DNA from: Apium graveolens
Taxonomy: Eukaryota; Streptophyta; Magnoliopsida; Apiales; Apiaceae
Assembly (NCBI RefSeq): GCF_009905375.1
Contig: NC_133649.1
Coordinates: 229,380,102 to 229,444,101, forward strand
Length of the DNA: 64,000 bases
Direction: 5' to 3'
In this document: one piece after another, positions 60,358-64,000 of the stretch
Numbering within the stretch: the stretch's first letter is position 1
Layout: every line of letters begins with the position of its first letter
Position numbers and translations under genes: made by a program
The notes under the pieces: generated by a model
The model's input: only the letters and a program-made list of their open reading frames with translations
What the model was told of the DNA's origin: nothing
Database searches by the model: none

Positions 60358-63252
60358 TGTAATAACCCCAATTTTTGGAATTTTTGAAACACTGATGAAT
60401 AGTAACTTTTTGCTGATGATGCTAATTAAGGAAATTATCAGACCACGCTATATAGGAGTATTGTTATGGAAATTCTAAGATCGTATTAGTATTCCAAAAA
60501 GTAAATGAGTGTATGTAAAGGTCGTTAGAATTCGAATCCGGACACTTTGATTTTTCCTGAAAATCCACCAGATACCGAAAGAATTGAGTATCAGGTAAAA
60601 TAATTAAAAGGATTTTTAATTAAGGATAATAAGAGAGGATCATTAAAGGATTATAAAATATTAGGAAAGATTTAGGGAAGCTCAAATAATGAGATCCCGG
60701 ATATGATCCCTTAAATGGATAACGAAAACGAAAGTTAAGTGAACCGTATAACAGATAAGCGGTTATTAGCCAAGTAACTAAGCACTAATCAAAGGGATTA
60801 GGGGAGGATGACATCATCCAACCATAAGGATTGAACAAGTGTCCTTGTGATGATGTAATTAAGGTGAGATCATCACTTTATTAAAGCAAAAGAAAAGATA
60901 TTTTGAAAGGTTAATTTTCAATTAAGCATTTCATTTCATTCAAAAAAAAATCAACCAAGCAACATTTCATTTCTCTCCCCCCATTTCCAGGCTTCTTGCT
61001 CTCGGCCAAAATAATACCAGAAACTTCAAACTGCCATATCTCCTTCAATACTCACTCAAATATTGTGTTCTATAGCTCGTTGGAAAGGTATTGAGATGGC
61101 CTAAAACTCTTGTTCGCAAGTCTCGTCCAAATAATCATGTTAAGACCCTCATATTTACATTTCTTTAAATCAGACTAATTGTAACTCCAAAAGTTCTAAC
61201 TCATTTCTTGAACTCCTTTGCAAGTTTGAACATAATAAATATAGTTCAAGGCTCTATTAAGGATTACAATCTCTTGTAAGTGGTTTAAGGATCTAAGTAA
61301 GGTATAAACTTCAAACCCTAGCTTTGCTTTTATGATTCCATTAAGTTTTATTGAAGCATTGTTAGTATTAAGGCTTGATCTTTTATTATAAGTAGTTTTG
61401 GTGGATTTGTATTGGTTTTGAATATTGGATCTTTGATTGGTTGGATAAGTTGGTAAAACTTGAGGTTGGGGACTGAGTTTGTAGTATGATGGTTGAATAT
61501 TGTTGTGTTGGTGGTTGTGAGTGAATTGATGAGGATTTAGAGTGGTAATTATATTGGGAATCTCGTAAGCATAGCCGTCGTAATGCTCGTTTTCCTTAGA
61601 CTATTTTGCATGAAACTTTAGGACCCGTGAACTCACTGTAAGCTTCTGACCTTTGCCATGTTTAGATATTTCATGTTACGAGCTTCGTTTTGATATGTCG
61701 TTCGCCTAAATTCGAGTTATGAGAGATGAGAAATGACCATTCTAAGTAATGGTGTTTCGCGAGCGAACCCCGAAACCTCGAGTAGCTTTGAGACCATAAT
61801 TGAGACCTTTAAATAATTAATCGAAACATAAAACAATTATGTAAGGTGGATTAGGCAGTTGGTAAAGTACTAACGAAAGAGTCTCCTTAAAATTCGTAAC
61901 GGTTAATTTATTAAAATTGGTGGAGCCGAGGGTACGCAAGTGATTAACATAAATCGTTAAGCGTATAAGCGACCGTAAGCGACCGTTAGGGTATGAGTGA
62001 GTTTTGACTAGTTTCTTAAGCGATCGTGGTCTAATTCCGGCTTATGTTATTGTTCACAGGTTACCGGACCCACTCTAAGCTTAAGTCTACCCCGGAACAC
62101 TCAGGCAAGTTTTCTACCCTTTATACTGTTGTTGTGTTGTAATATATTGATGCATTATCTTGAGATAAGTGCATTGTTATTATTAGAAAAGACTTGCGAT
62201 ATATTGGATCATGTTGATATGATATTTATATGCATGCCTGTTTTGTAAGCTTGATATTCTATTATCAATTTAGATGCTTATAAACTGCATAATACCTATC
62301 CTAGAGATAAGCAGTAGTTGCGTATACCCTTAGTATAGGGGACCCAAAGGTGAACATTTTTCTAAACCAGGAGTCGATGTTTCCGAGTATAATATATGTA
62401 TATTTATATATATATATATAGTTTTCTATAACTATTAATTGAATAAGGTATATTCGATGGTTTTGAATAATAATCAAACTTATTTTCGATTATTCAAATA
62501 AGGATCATACTTTCGTATAAGTATATCTTTTGTTAACTATTATTCGTTTCAAGTATGAGTTTTGAAACTTTTAATTCAATTATTTTATAAAGATTATCCT
62601 TTATGGGAATATTATTTAAATAATAATATTAAGATATTTTCTAATATATCGAGACTGATTTATTTTATTAAATCATCATTACTCTAAACATTCTTTAAAA
62701 TATTTCCGAGTCTTCAAAATGATTTTAAAAGTTAGAGCGGATCCCAAAACTCGTTTTCAAATTTAAGATCTTCCTTTCAAAGGGGATTTAAATATTCGCT
62801 TCAAAATCTAAGGGATCCGGCTCTGTGGTGTATTTTATATTCGCAACGAGGTTGCTGTTTTGAGAAAACAATTTGATTACTTACCCAATATTCGGGAAGT
62901 AAGTCCATCTAATTGAGTCGGCATAAGCGATAGGCGGGGTACGGTCTATGAAGGTGTAAGAGGCTGGGTGACAGTCCATCCACGTGTGAGTGGCCGGGTA
63001 ACGGTCTAGCGCGATGTCCTAATGCAGCCAGGGTGATGACCGACGAGGAATTCATCCATCTACAGTAGAAAAGGTTACTTAATTGGTATCTTTGCCTGAT
63101 CAGCAAAATATCGGGTTTATGCCAAAGCTTTCTTCTTTCCAAATTTATTGGATATTAAAACTCTGTTTATAATTTTCATAATGGAGATTTTCAAGGAGTG
63201 TATGAGATATATGTATATATATATATCGGGACTTAATGAAGTATCTCGTAAC
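60358..63252 (+). mobile_element. LTR of the 4.2 kb gypsy family, cut by copia D
   Basis: Starts TGTAATAACCCCAATTTTTG and follows the 7971-12154 LTR block by block (AAGTTAAGTGAACCGTATAA, GTGGAGCCGAGGGTAC, the GGTTTATGCC block) to about three quarters of its length. It stops at 63252 where copia D starts. The rest, and whether an interior follows, lie beyond the window. It is the most diverged of the four LTR copies and lacks part of the GAATATTATT repeat block. Confidence 0.9.
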
Positions 63253-63329
63253 TGTTAGGAATATATGTGCATTAGTTTGATGATATGTTTAACAAAACAC
63301 TTAAGTAGAAGTTTAGTGTTTGTAGCCTC

Positions 63330-63680
63330 AACGGATAAGACCACTTTGGCTATCCGTTGATGGTGCAGCTTTACTTAGAAATAAGTCTAGTGTTGTAGCA
63401 CATTTCAGTCTCTGTATTTAAGATATAATTCTTAGAAGTTGAGAGAAAATATAAGTCATGTTGACTACTAGAAGATATGCAAATAGGAAGGCCAATTGTA
63501 AATATTTCATGCCTTGTAATTTTGTATAAATGAAGTGGTATCAACGGATATCTTAAAGACCTTCAACGTATGAGAAACAAAGCTTCAACGGATGTCTCTA
63601 AAGCTTCAACGGATAGAGCTTCAACTGCTAACACATCAACGGATAAAGCCATCAACGGATGAAGGCTTCAACGGATGTTC
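63330..63680. repeat. AACGGAT motif cluster in the copia D LTR
   Basis: About seven copies of YMAACGGAT at roughly 63329, 63543, 63586, 63608, 63641, 63655 and 63669, plus the reverse complement ATCCGTT near 63353. It is the counterpart of GACGGAT in element A, with one base changed throughout. Confidence 0.8.
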
Positions 63681-63915
63681 TGTTAAATAGCAGTTGATAA
63701 GTGGCAGTTGTAACAGCAGACAGAGGCACATGGGTTGTCAGAGATAACTGAAATGTGGAAGCCTAATTTCAGGAACATCAGAAAAAGCAGCCGTTCTACT
63801 CTAGTACAAAGAGGCAATAGTCAACAAAGTACTTGAGTGATATGGAGAATAAACAAGTGGAGAACTTATTTTATTATTGTATTTTTATCTTTGTCTTCAC
63901 TTGTACACTTGGTGA

Positions 63916-63923
63916 TATATAAA
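63916..63923 (+). promoter_or_regulatory. TATA box of the copia D LTR
   Basis: TATATAAA between CTTGGT and ACCAAG arms, as at 27994-28001 in element A. Confidence 0.6.
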
Positions 63924-64000
63924 CCAAGTAGCAGCTAGTAATTAGATAAGAATTTTTCCAGTGCTGTTTAGAAAAATCTTGAGAGAAAAATTATCTAGTT

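Larger units (their letters stand above)
63253..64000 (+). mobile_element. LTR of copia element D, cut by the window end
   Basis: Starts TGTTAGGAATATATGTGC, then GTTTAACAAAACACTTAAGTAG, which parallels the start of the copia A LTR (ATTAACAAAACACCTTAGTAG). It has a TATATAAA box in a CTTGGT/ACCAAG inverted repeat (63910-63928) as in A. At least 748 bp. Orientation follows from this similarity. Confidence 0.8.

Overview
The window is plant nuclear DNA, almost certainly from a eudicot with a large, repeat-rich genome. The signs are Ty1/copia and Ty3/gypsy LTR retrotransposons with plant-type priming sites (TGGTATCAGAGC), a Stowaway-type MITE, a CACTA-like element and spliceosomal intron signals. 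An asterid such as an Apiaceae is my guess; it rests on general familiarity with these LTR types and is not proven here. I found no rRNA, tRNA or convincing intact host gene. The only gene-like item outside transposons is a small two-exon reading frame on the minus strand near the left edge (722-1063), itself resembling a plant transposase fragment.

Layout. 1-3469: AT-rich DNA with the minigene, a Stowaway MITE (2296-2559) and a small CACTA-like element (about 3076-3469). 3470-28377: copia element A (+), truncated in its reverse transcriptase at the left and carrying a long extra reading frame (ORF2) downstream of pol. ORF2 of A is split by a complete Ty3/gypsy element (7971-21876, 4.2 kb LTRs, target duplication GATGC) and by a 3.4 kb solo-LTR-like insertion (about 22481-25866). 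28378-30076: low-complexity single-copy-looking DNA. 30077-34172: solo LTR of the same gypsy family, minus strand, target duplication ATAAC. 34275 to 60357: copia element C on the minus strand. Its 3' LTR (34275-35678) is separated from its interior (58050-60357) by a giant solo LTR (35679-58043, target duplication ACAAC). That LTR contains a six-unit tandem array of about 953 bp and is itself broken by copia element B (39589-52786, target duplication TTAAT). 60358-63252: another LTR of the 4.2 kb gypsy family cuts element C and is in turn cut by the LTR of copia element D (63253 to the window end).

How the parts work together. Elements A, B and C share one plan: gag-pol, a spacer, then a separate large ORF2 starting ATGGCACC (visible in A and B), a purine tract ending GGGGGAGAT and an LTR starting TGTT. 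This matches the Sirevirus-like branch of Ty1/copia, where an extra ORF follows pol. In B the ORF2 frame is 1,222 codons with one internal stop, and a further small broken ORF with its own TATA-like box lies in the spacer. Each family also carries its own short motif repeated through LTR, spacer and, in A and B, ORF2: GACGGAT in A, AGTTCTGAT in B, a TCGATA/GAGTTCTC minisatellite in the LTR of C, and AACGGAT in the LTR of D. The pairing of a fast-changing extra protein with a family-specific repeated motif is the most interesting signal here. Almost every coding region is broken, so the window reads as silenced, nested retrotransposon DNA, with two recent arrivals: copia B and the 13.9 kb gypsy element.
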